Assembly: GCF_017356015.1 (NCBI RefSeq)
Contig: NZ_JAFIQV010000037.1
Span: 1 to 64,000, forward strand
Length of the DNA: 64,000 bases
Reading direction: 5' to 3'
DNA from: Azospirillum sp. SYSU D00513
GTDB taxonomy: Bacteria; Pseudomonadota; Alphaproteobacteria; Azospirillales; Azospirillaceae
Of the stretch, positions 63,007 to 64,000 are shown piece by piece. How positions within the stretch are numbered: the stretch's first letter is position 1; each line of letters opens with the position of its first letter. A model generated the notes under the pieces. It made no database searches. It had not been told where the DNA came from and worked only from the letters and a program-made list of their open reading frames with translations. The position numbers and the translations under genes were made by a program.

Positions 63007-63375
63007 ATGCACCACACGACAACGCAGCACGCCTCCCCACGACGGAACACTCCCAGCCATCGCCCCGTGGACTGGGACAACCCCCGCATTGAGGACCTCG
63101 CCCGCGTAGCCATCCGGCTGGCCGATCAGGACCGGATCTTCTTCTCCGCCCACGCGTCCGACGAACGCATCCCACTGCGCGGGATCGGCGAGGAGGAGGC
63201 GATCGACATCATTCGCCACGGTTCGGTCTACAAGGCGGAGCCGGGTTTCTATCCGGAGGAGTGGAAAGTGAACTTTCGTCGGCGTCTTCGGGGCCGTGAC
63301 GCCGCGGTCGCCGTCAGTGTCCGACCGGGCGGCAGGCCAGCCAAGATCCTCACGGTTATGTGGCTCGATAGCTGA
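63007..63375 (+). CDS. DUF4258-like small protein
   Basis: A 122-residue protein. FFSAHASDERIPLRGIGEEEAIDII and a C-terminal LTVMWLDS end match DUF4258, a small toxin-like fold seen near restriction and plasmid genes. Starts 8 bases behind the methyltransferase, so in the same operon. Confidence 0.66.
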   Translation: MHHTTTQHASPRRNTPSHRPVDWDNPRIEDLARVAIRLADQDRIFFSAHASDERIPLRGIGEEEAIDIIRHGSVYKAEPGFYPEEWKVNFRRRLRGRDAAVAVSVRPGGRPAKILTVMWLDS

Positions 63376-63514
63376 AATCCAGTCACGAGCGCAAAACCCG
63401 GCGAAAAGTCAGTTTTCCCGTCATCTCTCTTCGGCGCGGTGACACGGGTTTGTCCCGTAAAAGGTAGGGCAGTTCGTTACCCTGAGGAACTTGGCCTTGA
63501 AGACCCCCAATTCG
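63376..63514. other. intergenic before the edge gene
   Basis: No gene. Separates the DUF4258 gene from the truncated frame. Confidence 0.4.
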
Positions 63515-64000
63515 ATGATCGTCGCTCGCCTCCTGCCCACCCCTGGTCAGGAACAGGAGATCCGCGACATGATCCGCGCGGTGAATGCGATCGCCACCGA
63601 CCATGCCCGAACCCTCTGGTCTGGCGAGGAGAAGATGTCGCGAGTGGTCACCGCCGAGATCCGGAAACGTTACCAGTCGAGCTACGGCGGCACGGTGAAG
63701 CACATCGAGTGCGGGGCGGAGAAGTCGTGTGAGGGGCACGCCTTCTATCGGGCTGCTCCACCGATATTTCAACCGTACAGCGCCATTCCGACCACCAAGC
63801 ACCTCGTCGAATGGCAGAGCGCGGACACGGTCAAGATCCGTTCGCTCAAAGGCCGCCTGCTGGTTCCTGCTATCCTGTCGCATTATCAGGCCAACACCGG
63901 CGGTCGGCGGCACCTGGACGGCATCCTCGGGTTCGCCCAGGAGCACCTGCTGTTCTTGGCAGCGGTAAAGCTGCCGGCTCCGGTCACCCTTGCGGAAGAA
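63515..64000 (+). CDS. truncated gene at the right edge, unknown
   Basis: An open frame that runs off the window: MIVARLLPTPGQEQEIRDMIRAVNAI... through KRYQSSYGGTVKHIECG and a later helical part. A TTG at 63497 after GAGGAA is an alternative start. Not recognised; the missing C-terminus may decide it. Confidence 0.6.
   Translation, partial: MIVARLLPTPGQEQEIRDMIRAVNAIATDHARTLWSGEEKMSRVVTAEIRKRYQSSYGGTVKHIECGAEKSCEGHAFYRAAPPIFQPYSAIPTTKHLVEWQSADTVKIRSLKGRLLVPAILSHYQANTGGRRHLDGILGFAQEHLLFLAAVKLPAPVTLAEE

Overview
The window reads as part of a large conjugative plasmid (or integrative conjugative element) of a high-GC alphaproteobacterium, most likely a Rhodospirillales/Azospirillum-like host. 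Reasons: a MucR/Ros-family regulator with its own terminator; an alphaproteobacterial-type LexA box (GAAC-N7-GAAC) in front of an imuA-imuB-dnaE2 mutagenesis cassette; a class II ribonucleotide reductase; several hybrid-kinase/Hpt/response-regulator parts; and transfer and partition genes. I saw no rRNA, tRNA, CRISPR array or recognisable IS transposase.

Layout. 0.1-6.7 kb: minus-strand HtpX-like protease, DUF2726 and periplasmic thioredoxin-fold genes, then an unknown 524-aa protein, a pentapeptide-repeat protein and a WGR-like protein. 6.9-12.8 kb: two sensory modules, each a periplasmic binding-type protein beside a histidine kinase. 13.9-19.4 kb: mucR, a short group II intron without a reverse transcriptase lying directly behind the mucR terminator, a glycosyltransferase, an HNH endonuclease and HU. 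21.4-26.8 kb: SOS-controlled imuA-imuB-dnaE2. 27.0-29.9 kb: an AT-richer module with a nuclease-like protein and a tyrosine recombinase. 30.3-36.9 kb: secreted nuclease, small plasmid genes, a phosphatase, dinB, an Hpt protein and a LuxR-type response regulator. 37.7-41.8 kb: four small genes and nrdJ; four of these five genes carry a similar covarying RNA structure in their leaders. 41.97-47.95 kb: traF-traH-traG and a small membrane protein. 48.2-52.1 kb: a second copy of partition-type iterons, a LysR regulator, a lytic transglycosylase and a FlhC-like activator. 52.3-57.1 kb: an SDR enzyme, small genes, an actin-type partition locus (parC-parM-parR) and a palindrome-rich origin-like region leading into a MobI-like gene. 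57.2-64 kb: Cas4-like nuclease, small genes, a C5 and an N4/N6 DNA methyltransferase, a DUF4258 protein and a truncated gene at the edge.

How it fits together: actin-type partition next to an origin-like region and a MobI-like gene, plus traFHG, a soluble lytic transglycosylase and a FlhC-type activator, recalls the SXT/R391 - IncA/C transfer family (whose activators SetCD/AcaCD are FlhCD homologues) transplanted into an alphaproteobacterial backbone. Two features span the whole replicon: a dispersed 13-15 bp dyad (core GTCCAGAAYGGAC and variants) with about twenty copies both between and inside genes, and two arrays of 11-bp iterons. The most novel-looking item is the repeated pseudoknot-like leader at 37.67-39.40 kb.
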